Of a stretch of DNA of 64,000 nucleotides, positions 35,301 through 48,200 are shown one piece after another. Position 1 is the first letter of the stretch, and each line of letters starts with the position of its first letter. The notes beneath the pieces were generated by a model. The model was given only the letters and a program-made list of their open reading frames with translations. It was not told the DNA's origin and ran no database searches. The stretch lies in the NCBI RefSeq assembly GCF_958295425.1, contig NC_081140.1, positions 8,811,698 to 8,875,697 on the forward strand, written 5' to 3'. This DNA comes from Solea solea (Eukaryota > Chordata > Actinopteri > Pleuronectiformes > Soleidae). Both the position numbers and the translations under genes were made by a program.

Positions 35301-38300
35301 GTCTCTCGTATCTGTCCCAGCGACACCTACAGAGTTTGGAAGAGTGGTCAGTGTCTCCGCGTTGACACCACCCTGATGGGCTTTGAACAAATGACCTGGC
35401 AGAGAGGAAACCGGAGCTTCATTTTCAGAGGACAAGGTCAGAGGTCACACTCTACTCTTTACTCCGTGTTATTGTGCCAGAAGGATACATTCATTTTTAA
35501 TGTACTACCAGACTACAAATGTAATAGTCATGAGAGCAGATGCCAATTATTTTAAGCAATAGTTTAACAATTTATTTTACATTTATTCAAAAAATAAACT
35601 TTCAAAAACTAACTATAGCTTTAAATGAGCTGCAAGGGAGGGTATTGTCACCATGTTGATTGGTGTTTAGAGTAAATGGGCTTTACAGCTACAACACAGC
35701 ATCACAAAATAGGTAAACATGGAAGACAACCTACTCTCTGATGTGAATCACCTATATCTGCGGTATGGTTTTGTCTCACAGGCTCCAGTGCAGAAGTGAT
35801 GGAGGTTGACCACGACAGGCAGCTGGTGTACTGCGAGACCCTGTCCGTCTCGTCCCTCGCGGTGCTTTCGCCCGGCCGGGGGAATTCGGGCGCCAGCTGC
35901 AGCGCTGCCTCAGGTTTGGGCGTTTTGGGAGCGGTGCAGCCCAGTGACGAGCAGGTAGCAGCCAGACTGTCTGCAGCTGTGGTGACCACTCAGCTGGACA
36001 CACGCCACATCGCCTTCGAAAGGTCAGACACAAGTCACTGCTGGTTTTAGATGAATGCAGATAGAGATGAATAAAAAGCTCCAGTATGTAAGAATTGGTG
36101 ACATCTAATGTCAGAGTGCAGATTGTCATAAATGGAGGACTCTCCCCGCTGGTTTTCCGGGGGAAGCACCAGGGAAGTACAGTGGCCTTCACATGCCAGA
36201 ACTGGCACTTCGATTTTATTTATTTCACATTAAGTCAGAACAAAGTACTGTTCTATTAATCTGTGGACATAGTGTACGAGCATTACTATCAACTAGTATC
36301 GTCCATGCTTCCCAACTGGAATGTGGTTTAACTCAGAGGTGATGTCACTGTCAGTTCCAACTAAACGGAGTAAAAACACCATTTGTCTAATCTTATGAAA
36401 ACCAAATGAATAATTTTAAAGCAATTATTGACAATGGTTAGAATATCCAATTTCTGTCTGTCACCTCTGTGCATCGCTAAACACACATTTAAAGGTAAAA
36501 GAACATTTCCAGCTACAGCTGTAAATTAGGCTACTGCATATGTATTTTATGTGTGCTCTTCTTATTTTTTTGAATAATTAAGCAAACTTTGATTCGGTGA
36601 TGTAATAAATAAGGATTTGGTGCAACGTTCTAAAAAAAATGAGAAAGGAGATCAAGCATCCACCTTTTTTTTTTTCCCCTCCACCTGCAGCAGCATCACT
36701 GCACAACAATACGGTTCAGCCACAGGACATGTTCTACTCTGAGTGCTGGCTCGATTTTCTCTGAGTGGAGAAAATCACTTGTGTTGTCGTTACTGTTGAG
36801 CATCCCTCACTCGTCTCCTACACTACAACCCACAGCTGAGTGGCACAAGTCCAAGCACGTTCTCTCGTGGCTGTCAACATGTAGGAAAACATAAAAAAGC
36901 AGCAGCAGTACATGGAGAACGTGGAGACAAAGAAGCTCATGGAGAAGAAATTGCTCGAGCGGATGTGTAGCTGATCTGTGTGTATCTACTTATCAAAGTG
37001 GCGGAAATTACCCTTGGGTTAAAGCATTTTTGAGTAAATTCCAAAATGATGTTGTCAGCGTTGTAATTTGAATGAACCTATGTAACCCCAGGTACGAGTA
37101 AAAACATGGAATTAATAAGTAATAAGAGAGAAATGCTCTGGGGTTTGGATGCTGCAGGCATTTTTATTCTTGTAAATCCATGATGTAAGCACAATGTAGC
37201 AACTGTGATTAAATAAGGATTTTCTTTACGTTTGTTACTGATTTTATGTGAGCAAGAAGATTCTTGCAAAGGGAAAAAAAGGTTAAATTAAAAATATTCT
37301 GATTGTCATGTAAAGAATCTCACAGACTCTCCTAGTTAATGCTTTTGATTGAGGGGCTCTATTAGACACATCGCATAACTTAACCTTTGTTATTTAACTG
37401 AGGGCCCTGTCACATCAGGATGGATAAAATAGCTTCAAGGGCCCTATAAAGACATCATGTAATAACCAGTGGTATTTGGCTAAGGAGCCCTTTTTTTCAG
37501 ATATCAGGGGTGAATAACAAACTGTGGTATATGATTGAAGGGACCTGTTAAGATGTGTCCCATTAGCTTTGTTATGTGGCTTCAGGGCCCCATTAAATGA
37601 TCAGGATGAATAACGTTGTAGTGAAAATAGGGAGACAGTAGCACTGAGGCTTGGGCTTCGGGGGCCCCCTGGGCCCGGCAGGTAATCCTTGCTTCTAAGC
37701 TAAATCTACTACACTGCTATTCTGAGAAACACAGAGCGAGAGTCATGTGGAGCTGACTGTGTGAACACGTTTGACGATGGTTTGAATGTAACATCCGGGC
37801 GTACTACAGTTTAACACTCTTCATGTCCAGCATGAAGTGCTTGTCTAAAAATATATATATGTGTATATATATATAAAAAAAACTGTGTCAAGAGGAAGCA
37901 AGTTGTGAAGGTGTTGAGGAGCACATTGGCTGCAGGCTGTGTGAATCAGCGTCAGACCACTTCACAAAAACTCAACACTTATATCCCATTCCCACTGATC
38001 AGGAAAAATCTTTTTCTCACCTGCACTCACTCTGCAGTGAGTGGAGTCTGAAGGGGAAGCAATGTTTTGGCAACAGAAGTTACACACTGCAGCTTTAAAG
38101 AGAAATTGAGGTAAAAGATGGCAAAATAGTAGCCACCACAACCGTGGGCAACAGTGTTGTGGTTGTTGTTTTTTTTTTTTATCTCACTAAATCACCACAG
38201 GGCAGAACAACGTCTTGGATGCGCCTGAGTATATCCACTATATTTAGTGTGAAAGAGGTACATGGAGCAAAAAGACCATCATAAACTGATGAGATTAAAG

Positions 38301-41300
38301 TGTGGGGGGGGGGGAAACGGAGCGATCAGTTTATGAGCATATCAATTTAGGAGCATTTTGGTATTCTAAGAGAACAGTTTTATATCTCAGCATCATAAGG
38401 TTACACTGACAGTGATAAAAAGGAGGTGAAATGGCAGAACCCATCTGATTCTGGTGAAGTGGTGAAATAATAGTGATGTGACAAGAGAGGGATGACATTC
38501 ATTTTTGCACAGAGAGAGAGACGGAGGGGGTAAAATGTAAATAGGAAGGTAAAAGGGGGGTAAAACAAACAGGATGGAAAAATGAAAAGTGATAAGGGGG
38601 AATACAAGTCTTGCAGTTTGAAACAGAGGCGATACTGTAGGGGATAAAGCACTATGTGTAAGCCAAAAACAGTGAGGAAGAGGAGAATGACTCAGGGAGA
38701 GATGTGGCTGGGTAATCATCTCCCTGTCTGACTTGTACCTTAGTGTCACCTCTGTGAATCTTCCTTGGTCAGCACTCCTCACAACATGCCAATAATCTAT
38801 TTATGATGCTTAACAGCAAACCACTCTGTCAAGCATCGTGGACAGGACGTCCATAAACATTTAAGAAGTCTTTTAGAAGAGTGGAAGTTATTAGAAGAGT
38901 GGAATTACAAAAAACTACAAATTTAATAAAGTGTGTGTGTGCGTGGGTTTTCTCTGGTTGCCTTCCAAAGGTCAAAAACATACAGATTAGGTAAATTTGA
39001 CACTCTAAATTGACCATAGGTGTGAATGTGAGTCTCTATGTGGTCCTGTGATGGACTGGCGACCTGTCCAGTGTGTACCCTGCCTTTCACCCTGTATCAG
39101 CTGGGATTGGCACCAGCGCCCACTGTGACCCTCATGTAGAGGATAAAGGGATGAAATCTTAGCAGTAGTTTAATCAAAATTCAAAAGATGTGATGCCTGT
39201 TCAGGGCCAGCTCCTTTACTGGGGCCATGAAACAAAAGTGTCCTCATATGGAAACTATTTTTCACTTAGTAAAACATGCCAAGTCCTCTTTGGTGATAAT
39301 ACAAGCAGACACTTTAACTAATACTGTACCATATGCATCCGTCATATGATGTTAGTGTTGCAGTTGGGGGAAGAAAAACAATAAAAGACAGACTCCAAAT
39401 ACATTAAAAACAGGATTTGTTTCTGATCCAAGTTACCAAAAAAATGTCTGGCTGAACAGAGACAAATGTTACGATCCAGGTATTTACTCATCACCCGTGG
39501 TGTGAATGACCATTTTGTCCTTTTTCTTGAAAAGCTCAGTGACACGGCGTGAAGGTAGCAACCCAAAAGCAGTAAAAAGTGGGGTCTAACATTATTCTCG
39601 CTTCTATTTATTTAAAATGTTTCCTAACAGGTTGCTGGCAGTGATTATAAGATAAGACAAGATAATACCAATTTCTGAAATAACATCACCTTGGGTTTCA
39701 TGAAGATGGGATCTGCCCATGTGACAACTTGTCGTGATGTCACCCATAAGAATCTGAACACCCATTTTTGAAGCCTCCAAAACTTGGTTAACACCATGTT
39801 TGTTAAGTTCTCAGGTGTCACCTGCAACCAGGCACCTTGGACCATACCATCCATCATCCGACCATACCATCCTGTCATGCTTTGTCTATTTTCCTCTAAA
39901 CTGGAACAATAACTAATTCATATTCTACCACTTTATCCTCCACATGAGGGTCATGGGGGCTGGAGCGAATCCCTACTGACACAAAGCGAAGGCGGGGTAC
40001 ACCCTGGACCGGTCGCCATCGTAGGGCAAACACACGGAGACAAAAAAAAAAAACACTGTCACATTCACACCTACAGTCACTTTAGAGTGTTCAATTAACC
40101 TCTGCTTGTTTGTTGACTGTGGGAGGAAACTGGAGAAAACCCACGTGCACAGGGAGAACATGCAAATGCCACATGAAAAAATAGAACATCATTTACATAA
40201 CTGGAGAGGACCTGAAACTAGTGATTGAGACCATTAACTCAGCAGGAAAAGGTTTACAGAGGTTCCCCGTAGTCTTCCATTAAAACAATGTTCTTTCTGC
40301 AACCAGCAGAGTCTCCCCCTAGTGACTGTTTAATATGTTTTCACTTTCCAGTTTGCTTCAGGAGGAATCCTGTACTTTAATGGATCTGCCGCACTAACGT
40401 GCCTTATTGGAACCTATGGAATTAGATTTGTGTCAACATTTTAACGATTTCACAAATCAAAAAATCTTTCAAAAATATTGTATTTTGTTGTTTGAAATTA
40501 CACTTGTTCTTTTGCGATTCCCTCGCCATGGTTTGTGGGTGGGCCTTAGGAAGCTGCCTGCTGATTGGCTACTGAGTTTTGGAGCAACAGCTCAGTGGAC
40601 CGGAAGTTTTGGGGTCACTGTCCGTCTGGAACTCGTTCTCCATATCTAACGTTTATAATCTGACAAAAAAAATGTTAGATATTTACAATTATATTTTCGG
40701 ATGTCGACGGGGAAAACTTGGGGAGCGAGTTCCAGACGGACAGCGAGTCCAAACCTGTGGCGACTTTCGGTCTATTGAGCTCCAAAACTCAATAGCCAAT
40801 CAGCAGGCAGCTTCCTAAGGCCCGCCTGCAAACAAAAAATCATGGTACAAAGAACAAGTGAGGAAGTGTATTTTCAAAGAATAAAATACAATATTTTTGA
40901 ATGATTAAATCAATATTGTTTTTGCTTCTTGAAAAGTGTTGTTTGATTTGTGAAAAGTGTTTGAAAATATTGACACAAATCTAATTCTATTTTACCGTGA
41001 CTTAGTCTGAAGGAGTGATAATTTTACTTTCTGATGCATTTTATAAACAGTTTTCTCTGAGGTATGTTCATCATGTCAGAGGTCGGACACCAACTGAGAC
41101 TGAAACACAGAGGACTGATCTGACATGTGCTAAATCTGTGTTTTCAGGAATAAGAGTGGTATCCTGGGCTGGAGAAGTGAGAAAACTGAAACAGTGAATG
41201 GATATGAAGCCAAGGTAAAGAACAAGTTTGTTGTGTTGTTGATCATGGACTACTTCTGTCTTTTTTTGTTTTACCATCACATGAAGAACATTCATCAGAA

Positions 41301-42233
41301 CATGAAACCAGGGAGTTTCCGTGCAAAAACACAACACAACACCTGGTTGTATAAGTGCTCCTGAACACATCAGCGATGCACCTGGGGGTCATCGGGTGTT
41401 TCATTCAATCACAGATGTACGTGTTATTCCTTCAAGGAGTCAAAGAAAACAATTGGGGTCAAGGCAATGCATGTACCCAAGGGCCAACTTCCATATTGTG
41501 GGACGAGTAGAGGATTATCTAATCTTAGAGGAATTACCTCGACCCCATTTGTTTCCCCCCCCCCCCGGAGGAATCAATGGGACACGAGTGTCAGGTCTAT
41601 CGCCTGTGTTTTAAAAAGCACTTCAGACAGATCCTGCGGGAAAATACTGCAGCCTGAAAAGCGTCTCTTTTCTTCTTCATTATTGATTTGGAGTTACAAA
41701 CATGCACAAACCACTACTGTTGACGGCTTCTGCTCTTTACTCATTTCTTTCTCTCATCTGTCACCCAGTGTTAACTCAGCATAAGTGTCCTACTCAATTT
41801 TTAATCAGCATTTTCTTTTTATGGTCACCAGTGAGGAATTCTGTATTCTGCTGTGTGATCTAAGTGAAATAAGTCGGTCTATATCCTGCAGATTTGGCAG
41901 TAAGGGTACAATATTAAGAAAATGCATTTGTTTTTAATTTGTATAACGAGGATACGAAAGAAAAGAAAGGTAACAATCATCACACTGCTTCATCACCAAA
42001 TCATTCCTCTGTGGGATCCTGGAGACCTGATTATTTTTTTATACTCAACACAACCTCTTTAACACAGCATAGATTATAGATCATGGTGCTACCGCACAGT
42101 TACACAGATGCTGCTGTTTCATGTGATTATATGGCTTAGTTATTGTGCTTCTCATTTCAAGCAGACTCTACAGAGTTAAGAAATTCCTTTTCCCCTTATC
42201 CTCCATGACCATTAAAGCCATGTAAACATATCG

Positions 42234-42282
<49 letters not shown>

Positions 42283-45200
42283 AATATATATACACACCGC
42301 AGACAGACACTATAAAGTCTAAGGCTAATTTCCCACCGGGACAGTAAAGTATATCCTATAATATAAAATACTTCTCTTTCGGACTCTTCAGATGTAAACC
42401 CCAGCTGACGGCAGCAATAAAACATGTCGCGATACAATGGAGTTTTATTTGCTCCAGATCAGTGATTGCCGTTGACAACACCTGTTAGAAAACACGACCC
42501 TCCCGAGGGCGATTTAGAGATGTCTGAGTTTTAGAACAATCTGATGGTAAAAAAGCCGAGCGGGGAGTTACGTCACTGTTGTAGGACAATATTCATGTAC
42601 ATTTTACCATCTGCATTTTTGCCTTCTAGTCAATTTGGGGAATATTTACAGATCATATACTCTGATCTGCATATAAGACTTTGATCACATCAGAAGAAAA
42701 CTGGAGGAAACTCTGTAGGATTCATGAAAAGTCACTCAGCGTTTACCGTCCTTCTACGTCAGGTTTATGCTGCGTCCAATGTGGAGCTGATCACCAGGAC
42801 CAGAACTGACCATCTGTCAGACCAGAACAAGAACAAGACAAAAGGTAAATTGTCTTATTTCGTCATCTCCGACTTAGAGTCTTAGACACGTCCACTCCTT
42901 AGATCAGCCTGATGTTTTTTTATGTGCAGTTGAATCTGTAACTTCCTGCCTGCGGCACAACAACATCTCCAATACAAAAATCAGTGATGAGTATCCACCT
43001 GAGCTCAATCGCCTCACCACAGGGCTTCCACTAACAATCCGTAACATTTGGTGGCTCTGTCTTGTTTTCTGGTTCAGATCATAAATCAGACGGGATTAGC
43101 AACTTCAAACGGTCTGAGACAGCCGTGTATCAACCGTCACGATCCCATGAGGGCGTCTCACTGACACACACACACACACACACACACACTGTATCTTCAA
43201 ACAGCAGCTCAGCCAACCAAATGTCAAAGTACAGACTGACTGACATCAATGACATTAATGATAATTAATGGACCTTTTCGAAGCTGAAAGCACTCATTGA
43301 GTTTCTAATTTATGAGGACACCTGCAAAAAAGTTTCATACCAATAAGCTGGTCACATTTCCTCACTTTGCACATCTCTCAGTGCTAAATGTTGTTTTGCT
43401 AAATTTCCCCTTTGCATATATCATTAATTTTACTCTTAAGGTGATAAATCCTCCTCCACCTTTCAGGATCGAGTCATATTTTAATATAAACGTAGACATG
43501 CTGCATTGAGTATTTCAAGTGAATACATATTTTAAGATAATTCAGTTATTACATAAAAGATTATTTCTGTGAGGTCTTTTGAAAAATGCAGACAGGAAGG
43601 TGCAGATTTAGTGAAATACTGACACAGACTTACAGTCGGTTGGGTGGACACAGTGGCAGGAATCCAGGGAAGCAGGCAGACCCAGACTCAGCAAAACACA
43701 TGGACAAGGACTTAAGAGAAATTTATGGAACCCCCCAGAAACAAGAATCAGGTATTACTGAACAGATGAGCTGACCAGAAAAGACTGGGAGCACACAGAG
43801 GGGAGGCAGGGATCACTGAACACAGGTGAAACACATCAAGGCGGGACAGGTAATCACAGAAGAGGGAAACAGGTCAGGGAGTAAAGCAAGAAGCACACAC
43901 GATGGGAACTACAAAGTAAAACAGGAAATAATAAGTTCAAAGTCCACACAGTTTCAAAAGAGTCACGATTCTTTATCAGAGACGATCAGGGCAAACTCAC
44001 TTCACTTTCAATCAGGTCACTTATGTCAGTTGAGCTTGGCTGACTCCACTTCCTTCGCAGATGGGGGAGACCATAAAGAGTGAGCCTGAAGCCTGAAGAA
44101 AAATGGCACAGCAGGCAGTTGTTATGGAGATGAATGAGTCCATTCCTCATCGTGTCATTCATCCGTGGCTTTGAAGTCATCTGTAGTGAACATAGACCTT
44201 TTGGTTTGATAAAAACTCAGTCTCACTCATCAGTTATGTTTGTCTCTGAGCAGGTGGGAAGACTCCACTGCAGAACTTCCTCGGTATCGCAGAGCAACAC
44301 ATGGGGCCAAACAACGGGGTGAGTCACAAAGTTATTGTGATGTCATCTCTGTGAGAACACGAGTCAGAGTTGAAAGAATGGGACGGGCTCGTGCTGACAT
44401 CACTGGAGAGGCTGGTACTCTCTTCTCCACTTTGGCTCAATATTTCATGGACTGAAGTCCTGTGTGTGTAGATCCCCCCCCCCCCCCATAGACCCACTGA
44501 TATTTGGTATGATACGTTTTCTTTTTCTTTTTGCAAGTTAAAAATAATTTATAGAATGCCCATTTATCGAGTACTCTCCCTAATCTATAAACACCCAATT
44601 TATCTATATTTTATAATTCCAAATTAACGTCAATGAACATATCACTGGGGCGGCAACATGCTGCAGAGAACAATTTGTGGATGTCACTGTAGTCGCCCTG
44701 CGATAAAAGAAAGCAGAATCGCGACTGAGTGAATTATCTCGCTGTTTGAGAGGCAGCGCGTGTATGAATGGCGGCGGCTGAGTCCACTGTGTCAACAGCA
44801 GAGCATGACTGTAGAGCAAAACAGTCACTCAGCAGCTCCAGGCTGCTCTCACATATCGATTATGTTTTTTAATTTGCTTCTGCCACACAGCATCTGTGAC
44901 TCATAACTCCCTCCGACTCCTCTCACTTCTGAATATTCTGACTCTCACTTGTCCCCCCCCTCCCACCCCCCCGTCATTGTTGCCTCTTTTACAACTCTGC
45001 CTTTTCCCTCCAGACCACTACGTGCTCCAGCTTCAGACAGCTTGTGCAAGTGTAAACCTGTTATGTAATTTGGTTTGGATTTTGCCAAACCCTAAACACT
45101 TGACGGAGGCACTGACTGTGATTGTGAGCAGACAGAATGATGGCCTGACTTTGACAGATTTATCAAAGACAAACTCAGCAGTTGACAAGTGAAGCAGTAA

Positions 45201-48200
45201 ATAGTGCAGCAACACAGCAGATGCATCTATGATAATGAGGGATAATCCTGTTCTATATTTTTGGCTTGAGAGCAAAGCTTTTGAAAGAGCTGTTGAAAAT
45301 GTCGGTGGTAATAGGAAAGCCTTGAAATCCCAGTGGGTGGCGAGTGTTTTATTTGTGCTATTTGAGTTTGAAAAGATGTAACATTGTCATTTTTATTGCG
45401 TGAAAATAATGCCCCTGCAGGTGTTATTATATTCTGCAACTGGAACAACCTCTAATATTACTCATTATTTTAATAGGCTTTGGTAACTCAGATGTCAAGC
45501 CCTGCAGTGACCAACCCCGCAGCACTGACAGCCGAGGAATACTTCAACCCCGGCTTGTCACCGACTCAGAGGGACATCGGCCATCCGTGCCAGCTCACCA
45601 CCAAGACCCAGAGGTGAAAGAGACTGACAGGGAAACAGACAGGCAGCCATGCGCACAGGAAAGTCACCCTACAGACTCACTGCCAAGTGCCAGAGCTGAC
45701 AAACTGAGAGACAGAGAAGAGGCAGACACACACACACACACACACACGACAGCTGACCACCAACATTCTCAGATGAGAGAGGGATTCATACAAGAAAGAA
45801 TGAAAGTGAGCAAGAAACACACTGTATTCACAGTGGATTCATACAAAACTGGAGAGAGTCAGACAGTCACGGAGAGTCTGCCTGGCTGACAAGTCATAAA
45901 AATGAGGTTTTAAAATGTGAAATCAAAGATAAACATGAAAGAAAATGCCTGGAGTCTTAAAATCAAATGAATGGATCATTTGAAGCATTTTTCCAAATAC
46001 AACTAGTGTATTGATTTTCAGTGTCAGCCCGTTAATTACATTGTCAGACGGAGTTGTCATGAATGATGCTCGTGACAATCTCTCTCTCTTCCACCTGCTA
46101 ATGTGCCGTTCAGTCGTCTTCCCCCTGTAATCATCGCACTGACGTGAGGCCTGTCTGCTGTCCGTCAGGAGTCCGTCTCATTACTCTCTGGCACTTAATA
46201 AAAAGTGACAGATCATCATGAGGATGAAGTCTTTAAGGCTGCGGCTCACACTCTCAATCCCGTGTTCCTTATCGAACGCATTCAAATATAAGCATTGATT
46301 GGTCACAATTTGAACACGACGCAGCAGCTTGAGTCCGTCTCTGTTGACTGATGTAATCGATGCCTTTGTGCGCCACAGGCCAAAGAATAGGCCGTTTAAA
46401 TTAGGGCTCAGTTTACATCACTTAAGATGAAGCCAGGACTGTATTCGGTGATATTCATCAGCGCGCTCTGGACAGACGACCGGCTCATTCACAGACTGCA
46501 CGTGTGTTTGTTTCCAGGTTTAAAGCTAAGCTGTGGTTGTGTGAGTCCCATCCTCTGTCCCTGGCAGAGCAAGTGGTGCCTATCATTGATCTCATGGCAA
46601 TCTCCAACGCCCTGTTTGCCAAGCTGCGGGATTTCATCACACTGCGCTTGCCGCCTGGATTCCCTGTGAAGATCGGTGAGCACTGGGAGAGGCATGGATG
46701 GATGGATGGATGGATGGATGGATGGAGGGAGGTTAATTTTTAATTCAAAGAGATTGAAAGAAAATAAACAGAGAATTGGAGTAAAAATTATATTAATTAT
46801 ATAAATTAATACAATTTACTCCAAAATTATTAAAAGAGTGTAAAGACTAAATATCCTTCTATAATATAATATTTATATAAATATTTCAGTTCCACTGGTA
46901 GTTTGTTCCACTCGTGTGCAGAATAACAACTAAATGCTGCTTCATCACATTTGGTCTGAACTCTGGGCTCGACTTTCTGACCTGAGTCAGTAGATCATAA
47001 AGCTGTATTCTGGACCTAAATTATTTAGTGATTTGTAGAGCAGCAGCAGAACTTTAAAGTATATTCTATAAGTGTATTATAATAAGTGTGAGTAATGAGC
47101 TCTGATCTCTCTGTGTTCTGGTTAAAACTCGGGCTGCAGCAGCGTTCTCAATGAGTTGCAGTTGTTTAATGCTCTTTCTGGGGAGTCCTGTCAGAAGACT
47201 GTTACAAGAAAATGAAAGAGCGACCATATAACACTTGTTTTTGTCCTCCCTCCACTGGCTTCCTGTCCAGTTCACTATTGATTTCAAGATTTTATTGCTT
47301 GTTTTGGGGGTTTTAAATGGGCTGGCCCCAACCTATTTATGTGACTCGTTACATCTCCAAACTCCTGCCAGAGTCACAAGATCGAATAAGGTGCAAAACC
47401 AGATGTGATTGTGCCTTTTGCAGTAGCTGCTCACAGTCTTTGGAATAGTTCACCTTATCATATAAGAGCTGCCCAGGCCCTGAAAACACACCTGTTCTCT
47501 TTGGCATTCCTCAGAATGAGCTCGACAACTTTCCTTTTCTAACACGCTGCCTCATTCTTATTTGTTGAGCTTGCTTTTTGACTTGTTTTGACCTGCCTTG
47601 TATTTGTTGTGCCTGTGCAGCACTAAGGTTGTTTTAAATGTGCTGTATAAATAAAGTAGAACTGGACTGAAGATGAAAGCAAGGATGAGCCTTTCCTGCT
47701 CTGTTTGGGACATAAAACCTTTGACTCTGGATGTATATTCAAGCTGATAAAAGGCTGTTTTGGTTATTGATTTGATGACCGCTGAAGGTCAGATCTGAGT
47801 CTATCAGCACACCAAGGTTATGGACTCTGCCTTTGGTTTGTAGAGACTGTGACTGTGAAAGTATTGACTGACAACAATTACCTCAGTTTACTCCTGATTT
47901 AACTGAAGAACATTTTGGTTCATCCATTTATTTACTTGCTTCAAACAATGACCCAGTGACTCTGTTGGACTGTAGTCATCTGGGGACAGTGCCAGATATC
48001 TGCGTGATATTCAATGTTAGATTTCTGCAGAGTTTGACCCAACGGCAGCACATATAAGATAAACAGAAGCCATGAAAACAAGGAAAGCACATTTTTGCCA
48101 CTTAAAAGGCTCATGTAATAAAATCTACACTTGCTTAAGTCAGCAATATCTCAAGAATAAGTTTACCTCTTTTCCAGCTGTAAACTGAGAAAATCTGGGA

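Larger units (their letters stand above)
36023..41147. other. ankrd13b intron 6 (5.1 kb), repeat-rich
   Basis: Contains two copies of repeat family A, a foldback element at 40416-40990 and possible terminal motifs of family C near 36075 and 38085. No exon recognised. Confidence 0.5.
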
